Source of the DNA: Vombatus ursinus
Lineage: Eukaryota > Chordata > Mammalia > Diprotodontia > Vombatidae
DNA: 64,000 nt
Reading direction: 5' to 3'
NCBI RefSeq assembly: GCF_900497805.2
Contig: NW_020954582.1
Span: 939,459 to 1,003,458, forward strand
In this document: one piece after another, positions 31,468-39,693 of the stretch
Position numbering within the stretch: position 1 is the first letter of the stretch
How the letters are laid out: the number at the start of each line of letters is the position of its first letter
The notes under the pieces: generated by a model
What the model was told of the DNA's origin: nothing
What the model saw: only the letters and a program-made list of their open reading frames with translations
Database searches by the model: none
Position numbers and translations under genes: made by a program

Positions 31468-31565
31468 ACACAGAGGGCAGCATTGTGCTATGCTGGATGG
31501 GAAATCTGGTGGATCTGGGTTCCAATCCTACCTCTGACTTTGACAAATTGGGTGGCACTGGGATG
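31468..31565 (+). mobile_element. MIR/CORE-SINE 5' fragment
   Basis: GCAGCATTGTGCTATGCTGG, GGGTTCCAATCCTACCTCTG. Confidence 0.7.
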
Positions 31566-31599
31566 TAATTAATCCTGGCTAATATTAAATATGGTGATA

Positions 31600-31815
31600 T
31601 TTATGCTGTTCAGAAGCAAGCTTCCACATCCCTTTCTACCCATTTCCAAACCATTGCTTTATATGTCACCTTTACCCCCTCCTGGCTCCACTTTATGGAC
31701 TGTCACTCTCCATTAAAATATAAGCTCCTCAAGGGCAGGGTCTATCTCGTTTCTTTTCTCTTTGTATGCCCAGTACCTTCTCCCAGTATGGATACTCAGT
31801 ATCTATTCATGCACT
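31600..31815 (+). mobile_element. L2 LINE 3' portion
   Basis: ATAAGCTCCTCAAGGGCAGG, TTGTATGCCCAGTACCTTCT and TATTCATGCACT. Confidence 0.85.
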
Positions 31816-31912
31816 CTCTGAGCTTCTGATTCCTCATCTGTAAAATGGGTATAGTCATATACTGTGAGATACAGTGATGAGAACTCCAATTAGACAGTGC
31901 ATGTAGAATGTT
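31815..31912 (+). mobile_element. MIR 3' fragment
   Basis: TTCCTCATCTGTAAAATGGG followed by TATAGTCATATACTGTGAGA. Confidence 0.65.
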
Positions 31913-31965
31913 TCAGCCTCAACTCTAATGCCCTCCCTCCCAAATTACTTTCTATTTAACTACTT

Positions 31966-32032
31966 TGTCTGCCTGTCTATCTATCTATCATCTATCCATT
32001 TATCTTTCTATTATCTATCTTCTATTTATCGT
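31966..32032. repeat. (TCTA)n imperfect microsatellite
   Basis: CTATCTATCTATCATCTATC and degenerate continuation. Confidence 0.93.
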
Positions 32033-32034
32033 AC

Positions 32035-32500
32035 ATATACATTTATTAACTTTAGATTTAGCCTCACTATATTTTCATATGTCCTTGTTGTCTCCCCCAG
32101 TAGAGACAAAGCATGGCTGTCTCGTTCTTTGTAGTCACTTCTGCTATAACACAACCTACCTGTTCCTAAAAATCATTGCCAGATGCAAAATTGCCCAATA
32201 GAAATGATGGGGCTCATGGGGAAAAGGGGTACAATACTCAAAAACTTCATCAGTAACACATTTGAAAAAAAGATAGGACCTAGTTAGACATGGCAGCACT
32301 GTTTTATATGAGATAAATGGTTAAGAAATACATTAGATTTTTAAAAAATCAATCAAACCTGTAATGAATAGTGGTAGCTTCAGGACTGCTTAGCCTGGGC
32401 CCAGTTCCCAGGGTCCAGGCTTACAAAGTTGACTGCTATAGGTGAGAGGGGCAAGGCCATCTAAGGCAGTGGGCCATTCCCAGAGATGAGGGGTATATGT
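32035..32500. other. Mostly unassigned sequence
   Basis: A weak L2-like 3' piece at 32070-32150 (GTCTCGTTCTTTGTAGTCAC); remainder not recognised. Confidence 0.4.
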
Positions 32501-32506
32501 GTAGGG

Positions 32507-32525
32507 GTGTGTGTGTGTGTGTGTG
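32507..32525. repeat. (GT)n microsatellite
   Basis: About nine GT units. Confidence 0.93.
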
Positions 32526-32627
32526 GTTTAGGATTAGGGGTTGAGTATGGAGTGCATAGGTGTGGACTGGCTCTTCTGGTAGGATAAGGTTGAGGTGCAC
32601 GGAGCTAGCTGACCATTACTTGAAAGG

Positions 32628-32734
32628 TCTCTCTGTCTCTCTGTCTCTCTGTCTCTCTGTCTCTCTGTCTCTCTNNNNNNNNNNTCTCTCTGTCTCTCTG
32701 TCTCTCTGTCTCTCTGTCTCTCTGTCTCTCTCTC
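32628..32734. repeat. (GTCTCTCT)n octamer microsatellite with a 10-N gap
   Basis: G occurs every eight bases on both sides of N at 32675-32684, so the true array length is unknown. Confidence 0.95.
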
Positions 32735-32899
32735 ATTCCTACACAACTTGGGTCAGTTAGGTGCAATTTTCCATTCTCACCGTGTCTCATGGATGAAATA
32801 GCACATAAGCAAATGCAAAATTCACATTGTACTCAAATTGTTCCCTAATATATCAATGGTGTTGGAACAAATTTGTGTTTCCAAATAAGCACGAAAGCA

Positions 32900-32985
32900 G
32901 AACTGACTGTGCTTATCTCCCCAGTCCCTAACACAGCACCTGCACTTAGTAAGTGCTTAGGAAATCTCTTTCAATCGATGGATCC
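32900..32985 (+). mobile_element. L2 LINE 3' terminus
   Basis: ATCTCCCCAGTCCCTAACAC, CACTTAGTAAGTGCTTAGGA. Confidence 0.8.
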
Positions 32986-33039
32986 ATAATATCTTCTTGT
33001 AGGATACAGCAAATGACCTACACCTTTAAGGAAGGTAGG

Positions 33040-33130
33040 ATTCTTCTCAAGATGGGGGTCAGGACAGACTGGACTGGGTGCTCTCTGAGCCCTCTCTCTT
33101 CCAGCTCTGAAATCTATGACCTGTTGGTCC
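33040..33130 (+). mobile_element. CR1-like 3' tail
   Basis: GACTGGACTGGGTGCTCTCT, then CTTCCAGCTCTGAAATCTAT. Confidence 0.6.
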
Positions 33131-33267
33131 TTGTATTTGATCTGGTCCTATAGAGGGTAAGGTTACACTAAGGCTCCAGTATAGACGGGAGGACCTTGGG
33201 CAGTGGGGAAACCACCTGTGGTTCTGGACTGGAACTTTAAAGTCCAAAGATACTTGGAGGTTAATAA

Positions 33268-33400
33268 TAAGGACCACGACTTCATAGATCCAGAGTGGGA
33301 AGGGCCTTTAGAAGCCTTCTCCTCCACCTGCTCATTTTACAGACTCTCCCAGGTCCTGCGCCAAAAGATGAGCATCAGAGACGGAATCTGAACCAGAAAG
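33268..33400 (-). mobile_element. MIR-type SINE, antisense, diverged
   Basis: CATAGATCCAGAGTGGGAAG, CTGCTCATTTTACAGACTCT. Confidence 0.65.
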
Positions 33401-33419
33401 AGCCGGGGGAGATGGGCCC

Positions 33420-34095
33420 TAGGCAACAGAAATGAAATGAAGCGTCCGTGTGGACACAGCTCCGCAGGACTCCGTGCCGCCTCAGGAGGGGGAAGGCCCG
33501 TCTGGAACCTGCGCTCTCCTTTGCACCCCAAGCTCCACGGTTGGATCACTCTCTACACTGTATTTCCTGGAGCTTAGCCCCTGTAGCGCTCTGCACCTCG
33601 CACAAGGTGACCCTTCAACACAATCTCCCCTTTCCATAATTAGAGGCCTTTCTCTCAGAGCGGGTGGGCTCGTTAAAGCTCCTGCGGCCGGCAGACTTGT
33701 TCCATTAGAGGCCAAAGCATTTCATATCCGAGCAAAACATCAGTAAATTAGCCCTCGCCACTGTGCATCCATTTCTGTAATCTGCTCTGCGTGGGGAGCA
33801 CAGCAGCAGGCAGGCAGCAGCTGCCAAAGTCGGGTGGTGATACCTTTAAGCCTTGGAAACACCAATTAAACTCCAGCTCTGCCTGGGGTAGGTGCATCTC
33901 TGTTTGCAAAAACAAATGTGCTTTCACTCTTTGTCGTTAAGTGCATAAATCAGGGCGAATGAGTTTTTCGAGAAAGAAAAAAATCCCTCCTTGATTTCCT
34001 TGATTCTTTCCTGTTATCCAAAGCTTTATTTTTAACTACAACTTTTTGAACATTTATCAAATCAAATCTGCCACATTACCTCTGATAAGGTTAAA
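33420..34095. other. Best candidate conserved noncoding element
   Basis: About 675 bases free of transposon signatures. Holds ATAATTAGAGGC, CACCAATTAAACTCC and GTAAATTAGC (homeobox-type cores) and TGTTTGCAAAAACAAATGTG (forkhead/SOX-like, 33901-33920). Open frames here are short and overlap on both strands. Confidence 0.45.
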
Positions 34096-34104
34096 AAAAA
34101 ACCC

Positions 34105-34335
34105 CATTATTCAGTAGTCAAAAAGCATTTATTAAGTACCTGCTGTGTGCTAGACACTGCTGTGGTGAGGGAACAGTCCCTGCCCTTGAGGAGCTCTTAA
34201 TTTAACCGGGGAGACAACATTCAAACAAGTATGTAAAAACAAGCCATACACAGAGTAACCAGAACCTAATCACCAGAGGGAAGGCCCTAGAATTCAGAGA
34301 AACTGGGAAAGGCTTCCTGTAGAAGGAGGGATTAA
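34105..34335 (-). mobile_element. L2 LINE 3' portion
   Basis: AAAAGCATTTATTAAGTACC, CTGCCCTTGAGGAGCTCTTA, AACCGGGGAGACAACATTCA, GAAAGGCTTCCTGTAGAAGG. Confidence 0.93.
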
Positions 34336-34424
34336 GAGATCACTTCTCTCTGTGACAGTGAACGCTGGACAGAAACTCTTCTTCCACTGATAACTCTCTT
34401 TCTTGTATTTGTCTTTCCTTTCAA

Positions 34425-34690
34425 ATGTATGTATGGTAAGATATAGTGGAAAGAGCTACATTCCTGTGAGGGGTTATGAGATCTTAGAGTCACAGATCCA
34501 GAGGGAAAGTAGAGGTCATCTAATCCAGATTGCTCATTTTAGAGACGAAAAACAAGGAAGCCTCAGAGAGACCTGAATATTGGACTCTTCTCTCCCATGA
34601 ACTGGAGGCTACAATCTTTCCCATCTATAGAAAAAAAGAATTGGACTTAATGGTCTGTTCCTTTCAGCTATAAAATTCTATCTACTCGAG
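34425..34690. mobile_element. MIR/CR1-like fragments
   Basis: 34485-34590 antisense MIR (AGAGTCACAGATCCAGAGGG, GCTCATTTTAGAGACGAAAA); 34620-34690 ends GGTCTGTTCCTTTCAGCTAT, a CR1/SINE-like tail. Confidence 0.65.
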
Positions 34691-34784
34691 GTTAAAATGG
34701 AATTTTGATGTATAAGATTTATGAAACCATCAATAGATCTTCAATAGAGTTTCTCCTTATAGAGTTATCATTTTTTTTTTCCAA

Positions 34785-34855
34785 AGGCAAATAGTCAATA
34801 AACATCTGTTAATTGTCTACTGTGGGCCAGGCACCTCACTGACTTTATGCAAAAA
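34785..34855 (-). mobile_element. L2 LINE 3' terminus
   Basis: GTCAATAAACATCTGTTAAT, GTGGGCCAGGCACCTCACTG. Confidence 0.8.
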
Positions 34856-34929
34856 TATATACTCATCTCATTTCACACTGTAACTCTTTTTCCTTTCTGT
34901 CAAGAGGAGGAGAGAATGGGGTCATTGTC

Positions 34930-35155
34930 AGTCCTCCGGAATCATGGATGGCCATTGGATTGATCATAGTTCTTCTACCTTCCAAAGCTGTCTATCTTTA
35001 CAGGGTGGCTGTTGTATAAATTGTTCTCCTGGTTCTGTTCATTTTGTTCCTTTTCAGTTTATGTTTTTTAAATTGTTCATTTTTTATAACATCAATGTTA
35101 TCATATAAATTATTCTTCTGGCTCTGCTAACTTCTCCCTGACTCAAAAGTCATCA
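34930..35155 (-). mobile_element. L1 LINE fragment, antisense
   Basis: TTGTATAAATTGTTCTCCTG, GTTCTGTTCATTTTGTTCC is the reverse complement of the L1 3' coding region. It abuts a sense L1 piece. Confidence 0.65.
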
Positions 35156-35770
35156 GCATTTCGATATAACATCAATAAAACCCAGCAGGAAGAGAGAGGA
35201 AGAGAAATACTATTTAACATAACTACAAAATACATAAAATACTTGGGAGTCTGCCTACCAAGACACAAATAAAACCTATGTAAATACAACTATAAACAAC
35301 TCTTACCAGAAATAAACACACCTAAATAATTGGTAAAATCTTAGTTGCTCATGGGTAGGCTGAATCAATATCATAAAAATGACAATCCTCTCTAAACTAA
35401 TTTGCTTATTCTATACCATCCCAATCCAACTATCAAAAGATTACAGAACTAGAACAAATAAGAATGAAATTCATGTAGAGACAGAAAAGATCAAGAATCT
35501 CGTGGGAAATACTGAAAAGAAGTGGTAATGAAGGGAGTGAGCAGGCTGGAGCTCAATTGACTACAAAGCAGTGATTCTCAAAGCCATTTAGTGCTAGTTA
35601 AAAAACAGAGATCAATCGGTGGAACAGACTAGGTATACAACACACAGAAGCAAAGGAATCTGGAACCCTGGTGGTGTCCAGTAGGCACAAAGAGCCCAGC
35701 TACTGGGATAAAGATCTTAGAAAAACTCCTGGAAAATTGGACAGCAGGATGGGGGAAATTAGATTTAGAT
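35156..35770 (+). mobile_element. L1 LINE ORF2 fragment
   Basis: ATAAAATACTTGGGAGTCTG corresponds to IKYLGVCLPR, and later GCTCATGGGTAGGCTGAATC and GAAATTAGATTTAGATCAAC run parallel to 39750-40290. Interrupted by many stops. Confidence 0.88.
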
Positions 35771-35774
35771 CAAC

Positions 35775-35970
35775 TCTTCAAATAGACCCTGGAAATTATC
35801 TAGTCTACCGTCTTCATTTTACAAGTGAGGAACTTAATGTCTTTTGCTTGTTTTGTCTAATTTTTATACTGTTACATGTACATGACATCTCCCTTAATAG
35901 AATGCACACCCCTTGAGAGCAAAGACTGTCTCACTTCTGACTTTGTAGTAAAAGCTTGTTGATTGATGTG
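35775..35970. mobile_element. MIR antisense piece then L2 3' end (sense)
   Basis: GTCTTCATTTTACAAGTGAG (MIR-like) to 35835; then CCTTGAGAGCAAAGACTGTC and AAAAGCTTGTTGATTGATG. Confidence 0.7.
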
Positions 35971-35984
35971 GTTGATTGGTCAAG

Positions 35985-36108
35985 GGAAAGGGTGCAGAAG
36001 GAGGTGAAAGGATTTCTTCAAGATTGTCTAGTTAGTTAGGGCAGCACTGGGACTACAACTGAGGTCTACCCCACTCAGTGATATTTCCTCAGCACTGTAC
36101 CATTTCTC
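35985..36108 (-). mobile_element. MIR-type SINE 3' part, antisense
   Basis: CTAGTTAGTTAGGGCAGCAC, GACTACAACTGAGGTCTACC and CAGCACTGTACCATTTC. Confidence 0.65.
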
Positions 36109-36224
36109 ATAAAGAGTTCATCTCCTAACATGGCTCCAATTGCCATGGCTGGGATGGCGATCTGTGCTCCATCTATGCTCCAGCTCAGACCTTACATGCT
36201 GCTTATCTAACTAACGTGCTGTAA

Positions 36225-36345
36225 CCTAGAAATCACAGAATTCCCAAATTGGAAGAGGCTTCAGTGGCCATCTAGTGCACCACCACCTGAGCAAGGATCT
36301 CCTCTACAACAAAACCAAGTATTCATCCTGGCAGTGGGAGGAAGC
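36225..36345 (-). mobile_element. CR1/L3 LINE 3' end, piece 1
   Basis: AAATCACAGAATTCCCAAAT, TGGCCATCTAGTGCACCACC, AAGGATCTCCTCTACAACAA. Confidence 0.85.
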
Positions 36346-36545
36346 CTAGCAGAGCCATAACTAGCACTTGTAGTGCCTGGGGGGCAGGTGGATTCAGTTG
36401 ATGAGAGACGGCTTCAGCCCAAGGCTGGGGAAAGGAGGAAAGAACGGACCTTGGGACATGGGTGAGAAGAGGGTAGGGCTGAGTGAGTTACAAAGGACAG
36501 GAAGAGCACCATCTTGCTAAGCAAGTGTTAAGACCAGTTGTTAAT
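36345..36545. other. Unassigned ~200-base segment between two CR1 pieces
   Basis: No family recognised; may be an insertion into the CR1 copy or strongly diverged CR1. Confidence 0.45.
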
Positions 36546-36725
36546 GCTTCAGAAGCCACATTCATTCTCCCCAAGCTCTACTTTCTGGTGCCCAGGAACA
36601 AAGTTTGAGTGTAATCTCCCACCTCTCTTTGCAGCCCCTACTACTTCTGGGGAACTCTCATTGTGAGGAAGGCTTTCTTGCCATCAAGTCTGCATGTTCC
36701 CCTTTGAAATTTATTCCTCCTAGAG
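36545..36725 (-). mobile_element. CR1/L3 LINE, piece 2
   Basis: CTACTTCTGGGGAACTCTCA, AGGAAGGCTTTCTTGCCATC, AAATTTATTCCTCCTAGAG. Confidence 0.75.
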
Positions 36726-36925
36726 CAGGAGTTCTTAGTCTGGGGTCCATAGATAGATTCGGCAGCTGCATGTAAAAATTACACCTTTGTTTTCACTAAC
36801 TTCTCATTGAAATTTAGCATTTCCTTCAATTATTCAAAAAGATGACTCTGAGATGGGGTTCCCTGAGTTCTCTAGATTTCCAAAGGGATCCATGATACAA
36901 ATAAGATTAAAAATCTCTGCTCAAG
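36726..36925 (+). mobile_element. hAT-family (MER-type) DNA transposon, nested in CR1
   Basis: Begins CAGGAGTTCTTAGTCTGGGG, with ACTTCTCATTGAAATTTAGC, CATTTCCTTCAATTATTCAA and a right end AGATTAAAAATCTCTG that is an imperfect inverted copy of the left end. Non-autonomous. Confidence 0.85.
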
Positions 36926-37025
36926 AACCAAACAGAACAAATCTAATCACTTTTTTCACAAGGTAGTCCTTCAAATATTTCATGTTAGTTATCAAATAAG
37001 ATTATATATTTGCAAACTTTCAAAA
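36921..37025 (-). mobile_element. CR1/L3 LINE, piece 3
   Basis: CCAAACAGAACAAATCTAAT, GTAGTCCTTCAAATATTTCA continues the CR1 copy broken by the hAT insertion. Confidence 0.8.
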
Positions 37026-37058
37026 GATATATATATATATATATACACACATATATAT
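37026..37058. repeat. (AT)n microsatellite
   Basis: AT run with a short ACACAC interior. Confidence 0.95.
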
Positions 37059-37159
37059 GATCCTTCATATAAAATAATTTTTTGTCTAGATTTATGATTT
37101 CTTTGGCATAGGGAGTTCTCGGTATATAAAAATCAAAGATTTAGCATGAGAAGATTTAT

Positions 37160-37420
37160 TAGGGACTGAGTCCAATTTCCTCATTTTATAGATGAGAAAA
37201 CTGAGGCAGAGAGAGGTTAAGGACTTGTCCAGGTTGACACAGTTAGTAATTATCAGAGACAGGATTTGAATATAGGTCTTCCTAACTCTTAAGTCTCATC
37301 TACTACCCATTGTACCATCTGTGAGCCTAACTTCCTGGAGCAGACTTGAAGCCAGGTCTTTCTGACAACAAAGTTGGCCCTCTAACCACCAGGTCATGCT
37401 GCCTCTCAATCTGGGTGTGA
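37160..37420 (-). mobile_element. MIR-type SINE with duplicated 3' part
   Basis: TTTATAGATGAGAAAACTGA, GGATTTGAATATAGGTCTTC; then a second copy of the end, GAAGCCAGGTCTTTCTGACA, at 37350. Confidence 0.85.
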
Positions 37421-37790
37421 ACATGGGGGAGAGGGAAGGGAACAATGGTCCGTCCTGGGGAGTTGAGTGGTGTAGGAGGAACTCCTGGTGATGAACTCCA
37501 CATACCAGCACAGACCAGCAATCTTCTGGTAGCCGGCAGGTTTGACTCAGGACGTGGGAAGATTCTATGACATGCCCAGAGTTGGGGTGTGTGAGAGAAG
37601 ACATGGACTCAGGTCTGAGATCAGTGCTCTCTCCCCTCCAGCTTTCCGCTGCCTCTGCCTTTCCTCTCAAGCTTGACAAGAGATGGTCTGGGACCAGTGC
37701 TGAAGAGGCAGCCAAGGTCCTCCCTTTGCACATGTACTCCTTGTGACAGTGGGTGGATTCCATTAAAACATTACTATTTAACCATAAGCC
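37420..37790. other. Mostly unassigned sequence
   Basis: 37560-37665 resembles a diverged antisense MIR (CATGGACTCAGGTCTGAGAT); the long antisense frame across 37296-37814 crosses MIR and is not a gene. Confidence 0.45.
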
Positions 37791-37814
37791 CATGAGGTGA
37801 TGGACCCAAGACAC

Positions 37815-37960
37815 AGAACATGGTCAATGTGGGAATTTGCTTTTCTTGTTTATGTGTATTTGTTACAAAGGTTTTCTTTTAATTGGTCAGCTGGGTCATG
37901 GGAGGGAGGAAGGAGAGAAAATAAATGCTTGTTAATTAATAACAAATTTAACCAGAAGTG
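37815..37960 (+). mobile_element. L1 LINE 3' untranslated end
   Basis: ATGTGTATTTGTTACAAAGG, then GGGTCATGGGAGGGAGGAAG, matching the end of the L1 copy at 55840-55920. Confidence 0.7.
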
Positions 37961-38238
37961 AATTTCTTACCACCTTCTTACCTTCAGCAGGGCACAGAAA
38001 GAATAGAATTTGTGCATTGTGATGCTCAGTCATTCTCAAAGATAATTTAGATCCTGACCATTGTGTTAACCCTTTCAGACGACTAGGCCAAAATGGCCTA
38101 GTCACTGAGCACTACGGAGTAACTTAGGGCCAGTAAAACCTCAATTTTTCTTGAAAGTTATCTATTCCTCTTTCATAAGCACCTCCTTTTCACAGCTAGA
38201 GTGGAGAGTCTTGGGTTTTTGTGCCCCATATCCAGAGA
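37960..38238. other. Unassigned sequence with a strong palindrome
   Basis: See the inverted repeat entry at 38081-38103. No transposon recognised. Confidence 0.45.
38081..38103. repeat. Inverted repeat, 10-base arms, 3-base loop
   Basis: GACTAGGCCA (38081-38090), AAA, TGGCCTAGTC (38094-38103): perfect arms. Could form a hairpin; about 0.7 kb into the intron downstream of the AK5 exon. Confidence 0.9.
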
Positions 38239-38240
38239 AT

Positions 38241-38486
38241 GGGGCAGCTAGGTGATGCAGTGGATAGAGTGAAAGGCCTGGAGTAGGTAAGACCTGAGTT
38301 CAAATCTGTCCTCAGACACTTACTAGCTGTGTGACCCTGGGCAAGTCACTTAACCCTGTTTGCCTCAGTTTGTTCATCCATAAAATGAGCTAGAGAAGGA
38401 AATGGCAAACCACTTCAGTATGTTTGCTAAAGATACTAGGGTCACAAAGAGTCAGACATGGCTGGAAAACAACTGGAAAACAACAG
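38241..38486 (+). mobile_element. Marsupial CORE-SINE with RTE-type tail (MAR1-like)
   Basis: GGGGCAGCTAGGTGATGCAG, GAGTTCAAATCTGTCCTCAG, GTGACCCTGGGCAAGTCACT, GGAAATGGCAAACCACTTCA, GTCACAAAGAGTCAGACATG. Full length and little diverged. Confidence 0.95.
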
Positions 38487-38529
38487 CATCATCCACACAA
38501 TGACTTTTAACCATGGAATCCTGTCCTTT

Positions 38530-38625
38530 TAGGTCAATCCACGTATCTTCCATCCTGTGTCCCAAACCCGTTCAGTGCCTGTCACACAGTAGGTACTTCT
38601 TAACTGGTACACTTAACACAGAAAG
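38530..38625 (+). mobile_element. L2 LINE 3' terminus
   Basis: GTTCAGTGCCTGTCACACAG, TAGGTACTTCTTAACTGG. Only about 180 bases from the AK5 donor side. Confidence 0.75.
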
Positions 38626-38802
38626 TGTCTTTCCTCATCATCAACTTATAATGACCAGTCAGGCCAGACAAGTCAGCATTGGTCTTAGTCATTTGATTGG
38701 CTGCAGATAAGACAGAACCACTTTAAACAAAGGGATTCCAGAGCCCAAGGGTGCTGGACCATCCGAACACAACTTATGGCGCACTGCTACTCATCGTGAG
38801 GC

Positions 38803-38808
38803 ACTTAC
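38803..38808 (-). other. AK5: Splice donor of the AK5 exon
   Basis: Exon end ATGACG is followed by GTAAGT, the full consensus for intron positions 1 to 6. The break after Thr keeps phase 0, matching the family continuation FDADRDED, which is not present downstream in this window. Confidence 0.9.
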
Positions 38809-39000
38809 CGTCATGATGAGCCCCTTCTCCTGGAAATATTTGATCAAGGGCGAGGCATTCTGCTTGAAATTGGCAAGCCTTCGCTGGGTGGCTTTCACGT
38901 TGTCGTCAGGCCTGCCCTGCTGCTCCGCCCTCTTCAGCAGTCTCTCCTTGAGCCGCTGGCTAGTGCAAGCCAGGAACACGACCAAGTCTGGGGGGCAGAT
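38809..39000 (-). CDS. AK5: Adenylate kinase 5, one internal coding exon (first kinase domain)
   Basis: The exon reads ICPPDLVVFLAC, then LLKRAEQQGRPDDNVKATQ, and ends EKGLIMT: 64 codons, phase 0 at both ends. I recognise this as vertebrate AK5 (residues roughly 230-295 of about 560), nearly identical to the human protein as I remember it. AK5 is a two-domain adenylate kinase that transfers phosphate between ATP and AMP and is mainly expressed in brain. This exon covers the core beta strand (DLVVFLAC), the short lid region with its arginines (KRAEQQGRPDD) and the following TQRRL helix of the first domain; by alignment to AK1 (KRGETSGRVDD) these arginines contact phosphates. It is bounded by a CAG acceptor and a perfect GTAAGT donor, so it is a spliced exon, not a processed pseudogene. 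The open frame runs on into the upstream intron, but those residues are not AK5. No neighbouring AK5 exon was found in the window. Confidence 0.96.
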
Positions 39001-39045
39001 CTGTGGAGAGGGGCACCAACAGCAGGTCTTAGTCAAGCCAGTGTG
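39001..39045 (-). other. AK5: Splice acceptor and branch region of the AK5 exon
   Basis: On the minus strand the intron ends GTGCCCCTCTCCACAG, a pyrimidine-rich tract and CAG. A TTGACTAAG motif about 29-33 bases upstream (near 39029-39034) fits a branch site. The preceding residue in the family is Q, which here would come from the previous exon; the Q read through from the intron is coincidental. Confidence 0.85.
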
Positions 39046-39124
39046 CACCAATCGGGGCTGCTTAGAGGGTTTCATCTGGGAAACACTTTGAATTCTCAAG
39101 AACTCACAGCTTCTCAGTTGAGCT

Positions 39125-39610
39125 TCCAGGCCGATTCAATAGCAGACACTTATTAAACATCTACTGAACGCAGAACACTCAGCATGTATCAGGGCACAGA
39201 GTTTAGATAAGAAATGGCCTTCCAGAATCCACTGATCAACAAACATTTATTAAGCACTTACTATGTACCAGGCACTGCGCTATGCAATAGGGAAACAGCA
39301 TGTGTTCGGGCAAATCAGTCAATACTCAAGTTAATAAGCATGTATCAAGTGCCTACTGTGTGCAGATGCTATAACTCTAAGTAGAAGTCAATAAAAAGTG
39401 ATTTTTGATTGAAGGGATCAGGGAAGGCCCCATGTAGGAGGAGGCATTTGAGTTGAGTTTTGAAAGAAGCCAGGAATTCTAAATGAGGAGGGAATGCATC
39501 CCAGGCATAGGGGGCAGCCAGTGCAAAAGCACCAGGGTGAGAGAGAATGCTATTTGTCAGTCGCTCAACAAACATTTATTGAGTGCTTACTGTGTATTAG
39601 GAATTTCTGT
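39125..39610 (-). mobile_element. Cluster of L2 LINE 3' ends
   Basis: Four copies of the antisense L2 terminus in one orientation: ACTTATTAAACATCTACTGA (39148), AAACATTTATTAAGCACTTA (39240), CATGTATCAAGTGCCTACTG (39339) and AAACATTTATTGAGTGCTTA (39570). The third extends to GGAGGGAATGCATCCCAGGC. Confidence 0.88.
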
Positions 39611-39693
39611 ATATTTCTATATATATATATATATATATATGTATACATACATACATATATATTTATATATGTGTTTATATATATATATTTATA
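39611..39693. repeat. (TA)n imperfect microsatellite
   Basis: AT/TATG/TACA runs over about 80 bases. Confidence 0.95.

Larger units (their letters stand above)
1..38802 (-). other. AK5: Inferred AK5 intron downstream of the exon (partial)
   Basis: Inference. The next AK5 exon should begin with codons for FDADRDEDEVFYD; I did not find it on the minus strand below 38809, so at least 38.8 kb is intron. AK5 introns are known to be very long in mammals. Contents are listed as separate features. Confidence 0.7.

Noticed and set aside
37296-37814. A 172-codon antisense gene
   Set aside because: Crosses a MIR copy and unrelated sequence; no family resemblance or start context.
38791-39099. AK5 protein extending upstream into MRIQSVSQMKPSKQ
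   Set aside because: These residues lie beyond the splice acceptor and do not match AK5; they are intronic read-through of the frame.
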